From: Diploscapter coronatus
Lineage: Eukaryota > Nematoda > Chromadorea > Rhabditida > Rhabditidae
Length of the DNA stretch: 64,000 nt
Direction of reading: 5' to 3'
NCBI GenBank assembly: GCA_964036155.1
Contig: OZ038422.1
Location: forward strand, 1,612,001 to 1,676,000
How positions within the stretch are numbered: the first letter of the stretch is position 1; every line of letters begins with the position of its first letter. This document shows, piece after piece, positions 47,201 through 59,560 of this stretch. Made by a program: the position numbers and the translations under genes. A model generated the notes under the pieces. It did not search any database, was not told the DNA's origin, and saw nothing but the letters and a program-made list of their open reading frames with translations.

Positions 47201-49476
47201 GCAATGATGCCACCCATTACTGTCCGCGGCGCACTGCAATTAGACGATTAGCTGGGGATTAAATCTAGATTAAATGAGGGACAAAGCGGAGATAATTGCG
47301 GTATAATGGGCCGCGCGGAATGATTTTCGAGTGCTCCATTGTGATAAACAACGTTTGCTCGTTCTTGGTCAAAGGTCTTTCAAATAACATTCCTACTGTA
47401 AAATCTTGGATTTCGACGAACAGATAAAGGTAATTGAGAAGGTATAATGAGTTGATACATGAGAAAAAGAACCTTCTGAGTGGTCTTGATTGGTAAATAA
47501 TGCCAATTACTGGTCAAAGATCGAATGGTTCGTGATTCATATAAATCCTCACCTTCGCGGGATTCTCCCCGTTCTTCTCGTCGTCAAAGCTACATTCTCC
47601 TACGATTGCGTTGTAGTACCCCCAGCAGCCTCGATGAACAATGCGCTCTTCGGAGATGGGCTTTTCGGGCTGGTTACCGTGCTTAAATGTTCAAAATTGT
47701 CCCGTTCAGTCCTATTTTTCTTCCTATTAGTAAAGTAGCATGAAATAACTCAATGAAATTTGCTTTTTTTAAAAGCCCGTGAAATATTTCAGTAGATATT
47801 GTAGCACTGCCTTGATTAAATGCTTCTTCTTTCTTTATAAATTCAGTTTTTCATTCGTATAAATCTGTACCCAGCACAAGTTCTTTGAATTTCTTGATTT
47901 TCATGATTATCGCGGTTAGTTTACCTTGACGATGGATAATTGTATCACGTGAAAATGTATATGGGGAGAGAGGAAGCTTGTGCCCTCTAACTATGTATAG
48001 AATTTTAGTTGAAAACTTGATTTTGAATAAAATTCTAAATCTTTACTTCATTCGCATGATCGACGGGTTGGAATACAGCGATACAGGCTGGGACTTGCTG
48101 ACTGCTTTTGGCATAACATCGGACAGATCTTTCATATTCTGCCAACAACGACGTGTTTATTGTTGCTGAGTGTGTACCGTTGTTTACCTGAATTCGAATT
48201 TTCTTAGTTTTCCATCGAGAAATGTTTGACTATGCTAACTTTAATTATAAGTTTATTATCTTCATTGATATGTCGTACGAAGTTGAACTCCCATAGTCCA
48301 TACCAGCAATTTGGATAATTCGTTACCCCGTTACCCATAACTAGAGGCATAAAGGCTAGAATTCGCAAGCATCGGCCATTTTTTGAAGCAAAGATCGGTG
48401 AAATGTTTATTCTCGCTAATTAGGCAATTTCATAAAGTCACTTGCAAACCCTATAGAGCGAAGTAGGAAGGAATTTTTCCATGCTACTTAGTAGGCAACA
48501 AAGTAACGCATTATCCTGGCTGCCGCTCATACCACAAAAGTCAATATGTTTTTATTCATTCCTCAGCGATGATCTAATGAAAACTTATCTACAGGACAAT
48601 AACCAAAGTCCAATTTTTATCTTTTTCATACATATATTAATCAGAAAAATCGTGATTTGATCCGGCTTTTTTATCAACTTCGTATATGATCTGTGTCACT
48701 CACCAAACATAGAATGTATTTTTTGCCGTCTTCATCTAATTTCATGCCGAGCTGTTTCTCCTTTTCCGTTAGGCCCAAGTAAAGAGTATATGGATACTGT
48801 AAAATCGAAGTCAATTTCGCATTATGAAATTAAAAATCTCTGGAAATTTGTTCTGAATCGTCATTTCCCTTATCAATATTTTTGCAAATTTGATGCCGAA
48901 ATGGGAATTTTTGTGGAATTTCAAAATTACGAAACAAAATGATAAATTATAATTGTTCTCTCAGGATTACGTAAACACACAACGATTGAGAATTAAAATT
49001 ATGGTTTTGGGGAATCATTGTTTGTTTTTACTTGTACTACTGATTCATGGGTGTGTACACAATTTTGTGGCATATTTCTTAGGAAGGTAAAATTGATATA
49101 ATGGTCAACTTTTAATTTCTTGATAAAGGAAAATGTTATTCAGATAAGGAGCAAATTAAAGGTCTTTCATAATTTAAATCTCTCACAAAACTTATTAGTA
49201 TGCAAAGTATTCTCATTGAAGGATATGATAAAAAATTTTGTCTAAGGTAAAATCCATTTCTTACATTAAAAGCATTTGCATCATGAATTTCCTTGATAAT
49301 TAGCATCAAAACTTCCTTACCTGGAATTTATGTCTGGGTTTTTCGGTGGTGAATATGTCTGATGATGGGGTGCCGAAATCTGCGAGATTTGCCTCGATTC
49401 TGATAACGATCAGGCTGATTCCCAAAAGCAGATAGCAGGTTCTGATTGTCCAGCTCGATCTCAGCTTCCAGACCAT
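44204..49476 (-). CDS. daf-4: TGF-beta/activin type II receptor Ser/Thr kinase (DAF-4 type)
   Basis: Predicted 905-aa type I membrane receptor kinase. Exons (minus): 49321-49476, 48704-48796, 48047-48187, 47553-47681, 47110-47233, 46708-46847, 46566-46661, 46385-46522, 46093-46346, 45932-46046, 45784-45882, 45566-45739, 45396-45522, 45247-45350, 44654-45194, 44434-44603, 44204-44320. A signal peptide (CYLLLGISLIVI) leads into a Cys-rich ectodomain (VRCYAKSS, HRGCWGYY, WHHCCCRSTNCN) that matches the activin-receptor fold. One TM is at about 224-246. Kinase motifs: ARGRFGEVFRG, VAIK (K320), HRDIKSKN (423-430), DFGLA (443-447), GTRRYMAPE. MPFEEEVGVVPTLGDM is typical of type II receptors. A long C-terminal tail (about 640-905) is Ser/Glu-rich and ends in a Lys-rich patch. 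Type II identity is clear; the DAF-4 symbol rests on it being the only type II receptor in C. elegans. The intron after 46708 has a GC donor. Confidence 0.92.
48311..48515. repeat. Decayed inverted repeat in a daf-4 intron
   Basis: Left TTCGTTACCCCGTTACCCATA, right TACTTAGTAGGCAACAAAGTAACG. It belongs with the elements at 23766, 24566 and 8940. Confidence 0.6.
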
Positions 49477-50125
49477 TTTCCCCGATCAATCTATTGACAA
49501 TCGAGGTGATTTCAGAGAAACTAGAGGGCTACCCTCAAAAATGTAGGAATTACGAAGGCTGCCCTCGAAAAATTTAGGAATATTGGTGGGGAGGGTTGCC
49601 CTCAGAAGGTTGGGGGCAGCAGCGTTACGACGGAATTGCGTTCCTCCAGAGCCACGACTAGTCGTGCGTAAGAAGCTCAATTTTAAAAGATGGAATGATG
49701 AGCTGAAATATACAATGTTTAGGATTCAAAATATTTGTTAAAAGAAGAAAAAACTATTAGGGTCCCAATGAACTTGAAATTTTAAAATTCGAAATAGGAT
49801 GATGAACAGACAAAAGGTTCAAAATGGTAACTTTCGGTATATTTTTGATAAATAGTCATTTCAATTTCCGCAACAAACTCCAAGCGCATAAAAACGTTTC
49901 AAATGAAGAATGCTCCTGGAAGAATGCGATATGAAAGTTTCATGCGGAATAAGTTGCGAATTAATATGAGAAAAGAGACGCGCGCAATTCCAAAAGTTGA
50001 GAGTGATTGATAAAGATGCAAAAAATAGCCTGGCGTCATATAATCAACTAATAATAATTTATAGAAAATTAGACGACTCCTAGAAACATTCATGACGATC
50101 AACTATGTCAATTGAAAAGTTATGG

Positions 50126-50437
50126 AAATTAGCATAGAGATAAGAATCTTAATAAAAAATGAATGAAAATCAGCCTTAATGGTTGAAGTAAAATATAAAA
50201 TTAGCATAGCAAACAAAAAGAGGGAAGTAAAACCTTATAACTCAGCAGTAATAAGCTTTTCATTCAACTTTAGAAAATATGACGAGGATCAGCTTTAGTT
50301 CTGCAAGAAAAGTGATAAAATTACCATAAAAATTTGAACAACCGAGGAGATAATTAAATTAGTATAAAGTTTCAATAAAAATTGTGAAGATAAACTTTGA
50401 TTTTGCAGAAGAGTGATAAAATTAGCATAAGGAATCA
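50126..50437. repeat. Decayed tandem array with AAATTAGCATA units
   Basis: AAATTAGCATA or close variants recur at about 50127, 50200, 50319 and 50420 with an AAATTAGTATA near 50356. They alternate with blocks like GATCAGCTTTAG..TTCTGCA and AGAGTGATA. The unit is irregular, roughly 60-120 bp. The same 11-mer occurs singly elsewhere in the window. Confidence 0.6.
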
Positions 50438-51653
50438 AAGGTTATCGGGGAAATTTTGCGAGAAAAGGCGATCAAAATGATACGAAATGAAGTATCTAAA
50501 ACACTAGGAAGAATTATTTATCCCTTTCTCTTTCTCTCACTTTGCTCTAGCGCTCTAACTACTTATCTTTTCAACATCGACCTACAATTCCTTCTTCTCT
50601 TTCTAACTTTTTACTCTTCCAGAACTCAAGGAACGATATGATATGCGAGAAAACGTGGGTTGCGACTTCTTTTATTTTCATTTCCGAAAAAAGTCGAGAA
50701 TTTCTTGGAACAATTAGTACTCCCTACAGACTTAGAGAGCATTTTCGTCGGATGAAAATAAACTATAGGTAGAGGCCACAAGTCTATCTTTGTTAAATGT
50801 CGCAGAATATCAAACGCTTCATTATCTGAAAGTCCGTATTTGCCAGATTCGAATTCTTTTAAATTTCCCAAAACGATTTATTCTACGCGAAGTTATGGTC
50901 ATCTGAGGTGAGCGCGCCGTGTCCCTCCTTTCTTCCTAACTCCACAGTCTAGCTATTTTCTCATTTATCCTGTAGGCTTTTATAAAGGGAATTTTGAAGT
51001 ATCACCAAATCTGATCAAATATTACAATGTTAAGGAAGTGTTAAGTTATGAAAACATTACAAACCCAGCTCCTTAATTGATTCGAAATTAATTCTGATTT
51101 CGAAATTTGAATCGAATATATGAGAAGCTTGAGTAAATTACCACTTTCGAGGATGATATTTGAAGATTTCGCAATCTAGCGAGATTTGGTGATAGCGATA
51201 GTTGGATGAAAATAACTAACGTGAAAAGTGAAGCGTCAGAGAAGTGATTCGATTAACCAGATTATGAAAGTAATATTGGTCATGGGATTTTGATTTTCAT
51301 ACATAAGTAGATATGCTTCAGAAAATAGAATCTAGCCTTAAAAAGATAAATATCGTAATATTGTAACTATTTCTTAGGGAAAAAGTTTTATATAAAGTAA
51401 TTGAAATTTGATAAATTATTGCGTGTTTCAAGATTTATTGTATAATGAAAAAACGCGAGGTGATAATCACTGTTCGTTCTAACAATTTATTATACAAGAA
51501 ATAAAGAAACGTACAGAATTAATTTTTTTAAATTTATTAACCAACAAACTACAATCTATAGTGCCCATAATAATAATAATAATAGAAAAAAAAAACCTGT
51601 AAAAATACGAATTAGGACAACCTGAACTAGGCAGACGTTTAGTCCAAATGAAG

Positions 51654-51735
51654 ACCTAGGGAGCATTTTCGTCTGACGAAAGTAAACTATAGGGGGTAGG
51701 TCGCAAGGGGTATCTGACGATCGTCTTCCCTAGGT
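51654..51735. repeat. Inverted repeat, family G, copy 2
   Basis: CCTAGGGAGCATTTTCGTCTG at the left and GACGATCGTCTTCCCTAGG at the right, with the middle AGGTCGCAAGG as in 36499-36580. Confidence 0.85.
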
Positions 51736-52055
51736 TTAAGCACAACGTAAACATGTATTTAGAATATATTCTGTAGCTTAAATATTTTGAAATGGAACCT
51801 GAAAGTGGCATCAAAATAAAAGTGAAAAAGTTATATTTTAAAATCTCATAATTATCTACTAGGTCTAATTAACTGCCCCTAAGCTTTATCTCCGGTTCCC
51901 CGGTGGACCTACAAATTTTGTTGCAGCATCGCTCTTACTGGTTATGAGAATAATTCTTTACTTTTTCAATTTTTCACGCAGATCTCCAGTTCTCCCTAAA
52001 ATTTGAATGTATCAACCCTACCATTATACGCGCGTTAGTTAGTTCATGTCTCGGG

Positions 52056-52138
52056 CTAGCCTTTAGTATTTCACACCCACTTTTTTCTTTTCCCCTACTC
52101 TCCCCGCAAAAAGTGGGTATGGAATACTAAAGGCTAGT
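52056..52138. repeat. Inverted repeat, family E, copy 2
   Basis: Near-perfect arms CTAGCCTTTAGTATT and AATACTAAAGGCTAG. Inside these, CACCCACTTTTT pairs with AAAAAGTGGGT. A relative is at 21501-21594. Confidence 0.9.
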
Positions 52139-52953
52139 GAAGACACGGAGACATTGCTAATCCTGCATGAAAGAGTCAGTCGGTATGAGATTTCCCTTTC
52201 CTGATTCGTCCAAGAGAGGCATAATAAGAAAGAGATATTTCGTTTTGCTTTCATTTATCTGACCCCCTCTCACTTGGGAATGACCGCAATTCTTCACTCT
52301 CTGCTTCTCTGCATCCTCTCACTTTCCCTTTGAAGTTTTCGCTTTCATTGTTTTCCTCTAACATGCACTATTTCCAACACATTGCGCATTTCTCAGTCCC
52401 TCTAAAACTGTTCATTTCGCCGCTTTTCCTTTCCATTTTCATTTACGATTTCCAAATTAACGTTATTTCTGCTAAAAAAATTCCTCACGTCTTGTTTATG
52501 CTTAGCATCAGATGCTGATAATGTTATCACATTTAGGCAGCTATTTTTGTCCATCATTCATTGATAAAATCTCCCTTATCTTTTATCAGTTTCGAAGGAA
52601 TTTCTCTAACTTTCACTTTGAATTGTTAGAATAAAAAGCGTGAAGTCATTTCTCTTATTAGACTGCAATTATATAATTTCACTTATGAGAATGATTGTTA
52701 TCGCTATATTTCTATTACGCCATGTAATCATTTCACCTTTAGATAACGCATGAAGGATCACATTTCTTATTGTTAGATTTCACGTTTACATACAAATTGT
52801 TTTTATCGCCAGATTGATATTATATCGTTCTTCATCTTACTTTTAGATTCTCTTAAAATAATTGTCATGTAATGTGTCATTTAATAACTGATTAAACACC
52901 AGATTACATTCAAATAATTATTGTTCTTAAATTTCAATAGTTCAAATTCCAGA

Positions 52954-55900
52954 ATGCGTCTACACGCATTTCTTCTGCAATTTCTGTTCCACCTAACTTG
53001 GGCTCAATTCGACCTGTTCTCCTCGCAGCAAACGATGGAGGAGATTTCGGATCAGTTCGGAATGAGCAAGGCCTTGGCTGCTTGGGGCAAGGTCTTCAGG
53101 CGGATTTCCAATCGGCATGATCCTAGATAGTTAGTCACTTTGTAGAAATTATCCTATTTAAAACCACCACCGTGAAAAGGGTCCAAAGAAAAACCGACTT
53201 GTGGAGGCAATTTGTAAAAGTAGCCACATAGTCCCCCGAAAAATAATTATTTTTCACAAAAATAGCATCTATAAGAGATCTTTCCCACATACTATTTTGT
53301 TCAAAATCGGTGCCTTTCCGGGAGATGCATGGCTACTTTTACAGATTATCGCTGCGAACGTTTTATTCCCTTTAAACATCTTATATCGAATGAATGAAAA
53401 TATTATTCGCCTCACAAATAAAGCGCTGAACCAAATAAATGAAAAGGGATCAATGTTCAAGCTTTTCCACGTTCGAAAACAGTCGATTTAATAAAATGTG
53501 TAATTTAAATTAATGGCCCTAAATAGTATTTATGATATACCATTTCCTTAGCATTTGGCATGTAAAAATGATCATAAATAGGTAATGAGTTTGAATCTAT
53601 AATTTACTTCGGATTGTTAAAATTTAAGCAATGACCCCAGCAAACTTCGAGAGTTCACGATATCTCCCAAAGTCCCAGAAGGCATCGATCCAAATTCATT
53701 ACGCAAGAAGAAAGGGGAAATCATCAATGAAAAACTGCTCAATATTATCTTGCCTAGGTAAATTTTAACTTAAACTTTTAAGATTGATTTTTTTGTAGGA
53801 TAAAGGGCGAAGACCCGTTCCCAACTACAACCACTACTGCGACTACAACAACAACTACAACAACAACTCAGAAACCAACGACTAAACCTAAGCCGAAGAA
53901 ATCTAAAAAGGCTAAATCGCAGAAGAAAACTACTCCTTTGCCTCAGGATGATACTGAAATAACTGAGAGCGAAGGAGAAGAATACCCTGTCAGCTATGAA
54001 GAAGAGTCTGAAAACGATGCTGACGAAGAGGTCTATTTAGGTTTATTCAACAATTTTAGAAACTTATCGAATTTTTAGGAAACTGAAAAGTCTTCCAAGA
54101 CAAGCACCTCGGAAAAACCGGTTGGTTGAACTTTTTGCCCTTATTTGAGAAAGTTTGTGTGCAAATAAAGCTCTCGCTTGTGGATTTAGACTGAAACAAC
54201 AAAGACGACAATAGAAACAACGACGACGAAACCGGTTTCTGAAGACTCGGCGACGAAAATGACAACTACGACGGTAAAAGAGCCACAATTCACTGTGGTC
54301 TTCCACACCCAAAGGCAGCTGAAAGAGGAGGAAGCCAAAATTGAATCGACTATTCTGAGGTACCTAATTTATAAAGGATATCTGGAAAACCATCTGACAT
54401 CATAACACATGGTACATGCGAAATAGTATGACTACGAAAGAAGGTGGGCATGTCCCGAGTATGATATTTTGCTTGTGTCATGTGGCTTCCAGGTAGTCAT
54501 TTATAAAACATTGTTTTTCTGAAGTTAAAATATCAAAATATCAGGACTCATAAAACCAACTCAGGGTTAGAGTTAATTCTGTATTTTAAATCACTGAATA
54601 TAATTACAGAATGATCAATGAAACCGTCAAAGAGAAGGAGAAGATCACCTTAGAAAGCAGTACTTCATCGACGCCAATTTCAAGCACCCCATCTACAACG
54701 AATAAGCAGGATGCAACCACGGCAGTTAACACCGTCCCCGCTTCTGACTCCAAGATCAACGTCACGACAACGACAACTACGGCAGCTCCGAAGAAGAACG
54801 AATCTATTTCGGACGTCAAGATTCCTGGAGTCAATATCAGAATTCCATCGGAGCCCATTAAATTGGAGAACAAGCCCGAGTACATCAAGAAGTTGGAAGA
54901 GTTGTATCTGAATGAGTCACGACAAGTCGAAAAGTTGCTAGCTCCGAGTGAAGTCGAGAAAGTCGATAACGAAACCGTCATTGCTGGGTTGTCGAGGAAA
55001 AGCAATGCTGAATTGGAGCATCAATTGAAGGAAGAGGCTAAGAGGGTATGGCTAGATTATACACTGTCTCACGTTTATTAACAACCAGTACGGATAGAAT
55101 CAGGACACATGAAAGAGGCAAAAATCGATACCCGTAATCCTAGACATAGATTTTTAAAAGTTGAATTATCATTTCCATTATATCAAATTACAGTATATTG
55201 TTATTATTTTAACTTCATCTAAATGGGGTGCACAGACTAATGACGTTGCTTCCGATTGTTAATAAACACAATATTGTGTCACAGTAATTCTTTGAAATAA
55301 GAATATTTTAGCTGCTAAACTTGTTGGACGTCGAAAAGGAGCACGATCGAGTGAATTACGATGCTTTTGAACAACGTCAGAAAGAAAGAAATGCCGCTAG
55401 AAACAAGATCAACGAATTCCTACAGAAAATGGGTAAAATTTGAAAATTTTCTGGAAATTATCGATTGTTCTGAATGTAGAAAATCTCAACGCGATTCTGG
55501 CAGCGAAAGCAGAGACGAAGAACAAAACTGAGAAGGGAAAGGCTCAGGGCGTGAAGATCATCACCGCAAATTTAACAGTTGAAGATCCGAAGAATTCAAC
55601 GACGACAACAAAGCTGATGACGACGTTGAAAATGACTTCTGAATCCTCAACGACAAAAATGACGACGACAGAGAAACCAAGTACTACTGTATCTGAGAAG
55701 AAAAGCAGTCGGGTACCATATTCATTTACTATTAAGCACGTGGATTAAATTGAATTCTGTCCAAAATGTTAAGAGCTGTTGACATTTTAACTTTGAGTTA
55801 AAGTTAACTTGAAGTACTGTCAATGACCGCTTACTTGGGATAAAATAAAAGAGATTAAACTTTGATTCATAGAAATTATCGCGTTGTTTGAAACGAATAT

Positions 55901-58900
55901 ATTACATTCCATCGATTCGAGGAATGACTTTGGCGACTATTCGATATTACGCAATACACGTCTTGCATATTCGAACTTGCGCGTCGTTTATTTTATCCCA
56001 AATGACTGCTATTGACAATATAAGACAACAGTTAATTTAATTGCAGGAGGAGACAACGACGACAACAGATTCGAGCAAATTGCCCGAGGCTGAAGAGGAA
56101 GAGGAAGAATCGTCATTCAGTCAGGGAACGTCGGAAGAAGACAACGAAAACGGCGAAAAGAATCCGTCGGCATTCATCGCTGAAGGCAGCACGGAGGATA
56201 GCGACGAAGAAGCTGAAACATCTGAGACTGAACCCGAGAAAGTAAAAGAGAAAAAGAAGGACAAGAAAAGTGACGAGGAAGTGAAAAGTAAGCCGATCTT
56301 CACGCAATTGCAAGTTGATGGCATTCTTTTAGAAAATGGTTAACTATGTGTTCATATGGAAATTATCGATTTTTCATCATTTTGATTGGTTTTTATATTT
56401 TAGTGCGCTCGATGAAAGAGAAGAAGAAAAACAAGAAAGACAAGAAGAAGCGAAAGAAATCGAAAAAACATCATTCTGATGCAGCGAAGATCCCCATGGA
56501 AGACGAGCCTGCGACCACGCAAAGCACAACTTTGGCTGCTGATATTGGGGAAAGCAATTCTACCGCACCGAGTACTGGATCGACTGTATTCAATTTGAAT
56601 GTAAGATTATTCGGTCACTTAAAAAAGCTCACGATAACATTACGCATGGCCAAAGCTAAACAGTGCGCACTTATAACAACGATATATATCTCCTACACTA
56701 GTTTTGTTCGATATGTCTCATGTGGTTTTCAAGTTGCCGTTCTTCGCAAAACTTATTTCTTGATTATAATTTCAGGCCAACGCAAATTCCGAGTCAAACC
56801 CCAACATAGCCAACGTGATAACTCCCGTCGTAGGCATTCTGGATGGAATTTCACCCATTCTTCTCCCATTATTAAGCAGACCAAGGGTAGGAAGCCGTAA
56901 ATAAAGCTGATCTTCATCGAGCATCTCTTAGGTAGTGGCATCGGGGTCGAGAACTTATACGCCTGAGCAGGACTCTGATAGAGACGTCAGTAGATACGGT
57001 AATGCGGCTGCAAGAGGAGTGCAGACTTATGACACTAAAGGTTTGAAATTAGAGCAACCTGAAAAGTAGTTGCATGCGAAATAGTATGGGAAGAGAATCT
57101 TTTCCCTCACAAATCCTATACTATTTCGCATGCAAACCGATGCTACGATGCAACTATTTCTCTAATTGCCGAAATTAGCACAATTAATCAGTTTTGAATG
57201 ATCCTTCAGACCCGTCAGATAGCGTGGACGCAGAAAACTCGCTGATTGGTTTCGGAACTCAAATTGCTAGGGAAATTCTGGCACCTGGATCCATGAAGCG
57301 AGATCGGATGTTGAGACAGAAGGCTATCGAAGTTGCCATTGAAGAGGCTAAGAAGAAGAGCAAAATCAATGCGGTCATTTGATTACTGTGGTTTTAAAAT
57401 AGAAGATTCCTTTTAAACTATAAAAATATAAAACCATGACCCCATTTCTTAGATATACTTATGAAAATATAGGGCCATGTGCATTGTAAAAGCCCCCTGT
57501 ATTTACAGACGGCTAGTTCTTCTTACTTCTCCGCTTTTCCTACATTCCCTGCCCTCTCTATCCGTCTGTAAATACAGGGAACCTACTATAAAGTATAAGT
57601 TAAAAGACTCCTTAAAAAGTAAAAATAAGAAGGACATGGCCTTCTATTCTTAGGGTGGAACTTTTCAGGACAAATTCGTCACCGGAGCTCCGCTAGACCT
57701 ATCGAACTCCGATCAAACTACAAATGAATCAGAAGCGATTGCAGAAAAAGAACGACTCAGACAGGAGATGTTGAAGAAACGAGAAGAAGCAAGGGAACAA
57801 CGGAAAGCTTTGAGGGAAGAGAAAAAGAGGAGAAAGTTAGAAAAAGTCAAGAAATACGACGAAGAAATGCCTCAGGAAGTAATTTTAATGGGGGAAAAAC
57901 TCATGCGGATCAACAACATTCAGACTGCACCGAGCTATTTGCCTCCGTACTTCGTCCCCCCTCCAAAGGGATATTCGGGACCTCTGGCTCCGCCTCCACC
58001 CCCACCAGAATTCCTTACCAAAAGCAAAAAGTCGACTCCCAGAAGTAGGAAGAATGGTCTATTTCGATATTATGTTCCTAAATTTATGCAATTTGATCGA
58101 AACTTATTTAAAAAAAAAATCTTAGCATTTAAGTCTACGTGTCGAGTTAAGCATTTTTAATTGAATAGCTAATTCTGAAGTTTTCAAATTTGAACAAGTT
58201 TTCTAAAAACGAAACAATACTTTGAAGATTGTAGTCGAAATATTGAAATTCAGAAGAAGTAGCCTATCCGATCCCGATCTCCTATTCGAACCAAATGTCG
58301 GGAGGGTCGTTTGGCAGCCCGAATCGAAGAGGGCCTTCTTCAGATTACCTGACTGTGGACGGAGCCTCGTCTCCGTCAGCCAACGCCCCTTATTACGAGC
58401 CACGAATTAATGAGCTCAACGAATTCCAGCAGTCTGTCAGACATGAAATTCCCAAGTTCAATGGTAAAATTCAAATAAAAACTTCGATTTTTGGCAACCT
58501 GCAAAGACGCAGTCATTTTTAGTGACTAGAAAAGCGAAAAATAGCACGCGATAAGGAGAGACTGGCCTAAAATCGCTTCTTTTTCCCTTCATTTTCTACC
58601 TCTCAGATTTTGGCATCAACAATAAAGGAGGGGAATCTTTTCCCTAACAAATTCGATACTGTTTCGCGTGCAACTACTTTCCAAATGACCGTTTTTTTTT
58701 AGATTTTATTAAATTCAGATAAGGACGTTGGCTATGAACAAGGTAGAGCAGGAGTGAAATCAGCTTTTGCTGACGATTCAGGGCTACTGATGGACAGACC
58801 TATGCCAGGTATCATTTACAGGATGCGCTAAATGTCTGGACCACTTTTGCTCTTATTTGAAAATTCCATCATCAGGATAATAGTAGCTAAAATTGAAGAA

Positions 58901-59560
58901 AAAAAAACTCAAAAATTATAATCTCCAATGCCAATGCTGCTCTAATTTTATTCATTTACCCATGAATTTGCAATTTGTTCAGTCTCGAATTTTAATGCAA
59001 AAGCGGCCCGAACTTTTAGCGCACTCTGTATGGTTAGATTAAATTAAACTAAAATCCGAGATAAAATAATTTAAATCTGAACTTATTTTTTATGAATGAA
59101 ATTTAAGAGAAGATCGAACTGCCACCGGCGGAGGGCTTCATGCATCCCGCACTGGAAGTCGTGCAGCAAACCAGCCAAGAAGAGGTCCCAGCCTTCATGG
59201 TCGATCAAAATAGCCAAACGCAGAAGGATAGTGGATTTGGGGGTAATTTTTTTTTCGAAACTTCACTTCTTCCAGATATATAGATCATACTTATAAACAC
59301 CCATAGTTTTATAATAGTGCGCCTTTCCTTTAAATGTGATACTTAAAAATGACATTTTTTGCAAATATTACCTTTTTTAGAAAGGTGGCATTTAAAAATT
59401 CGACACATATATTTTTGTAAAACGCGCTCTTTTCTTAAAAAGGTGCAACATTGAAATTTGTTTATTTACAGGTGGTATGCGTCCGTCAAAATCGTTCGAA
59501 GAAATGGAAAGTGATAGCGACAAGAATGGCTTCTCCTTCTATGAGACTAAACTCCATTAA
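52954..59560 (+). CDS. Secreted Thr-rich, charged low-complexity protein, unknown
   Basis: Predicted 1108-aa secreted protein, 18 exons, all in phase: 52954-53129, 53629-53757, 53799-54030, 54079-54120, 54190-54359, 54610-55045, 55312-55432, 55480-55712, 56047-56338, 56404-56600, 56776-56886, 56932-57040, 57210-57373, 57654-58044, 58254-58463, 58719-58808, 59108-59242, 59472-59560. The start is chosen because an ATTCCAG acceptor lies 2 bases upstream of the ATG and a signal peptide follows (LHAFLLQFLFHLTWA, cleavage likely near 17). Poly-Thr tracts, likely O-glycosylated, alternate with Lys-rich (KEKKKNKKDKKKRKKSKK) and Glu-rich blocks. There are coiled-coil-like helices (YIKKLEELYLNESRQVEKLL; EREEAREQRKALREEKKRR-type) and a Pro-rich block (PLAPPPPPPEF). 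No domain or Cys framework is recognised. The pattern suggests an extracellular-matrix or cuticle-associated scaffold, but that is inference only. Confidence 0.78.
53210..53346. repeat. Inverted repeat in intron 1 of the secreted-protein gene
   Basis: Arms TTTGTAAAAGTAGCCA and TGGCTACTTTTACAGA bound about 137 bp of unique sequence. Confidence 0.75.
54413..54500. repeat. Diverged family F repeat
   Basis: ACATGCGAAATAGTATGAC at the left and a worn inverse (TGTCATGTGGC) at the right, in the intron before exon 54610. It matches family F at 57056-57165. Confidence 0.5.
57056..57165. repeat. Inverted repeat, family F, best copy
   Basis: AGTTGCATGCGAAATAGTAT at the left and ATACTATTTCGCATGCAA at the right. 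An outer TAGTTGCAT / ATGCAACTA pair extends the arms. It lies in the intron between exons 56932-57040 and 57210-57373. Confidence 0.85.
57495..57579. repeat. Inverted repeat, family B, best copy
   Basis: CCCTGTATTTACAGACGG at the left and CCGTCTGTAAATACAGGG at the right are exact inverses over 18 bases. The interior is pyrimidine-rich. In the intron 57374-57653. Confidence 0.9.

Larger units (their letters stand above)
49477..52953. other. Intergenic region between divergent genes
   Basis: It separates the daf-4-like (minus) and secreted-protein (plus) genes, so it should hold both promoters. It contains a decayed tandem array at 50126-50437, family G repeats at 50717-50800 and 51654-51735, and family E at 52056-52138. 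No exon chain seen. Confidence 0.55.

Noticed and set aside
47300..47420. Open frame TFDQERANVVYHNGALENHS as an extra daf-4 ectodomain exon
   Set aside because: The flanking exons join directly in phase 0 and complete the expected Cys pattern. This segment lacks Cys and has no matching splice phases.
54604..55005. 133-codon antisense frame (many Val/Leu)
   Set aside because: It is the reverse shadow of the Thr-rich exon 54610-55045.
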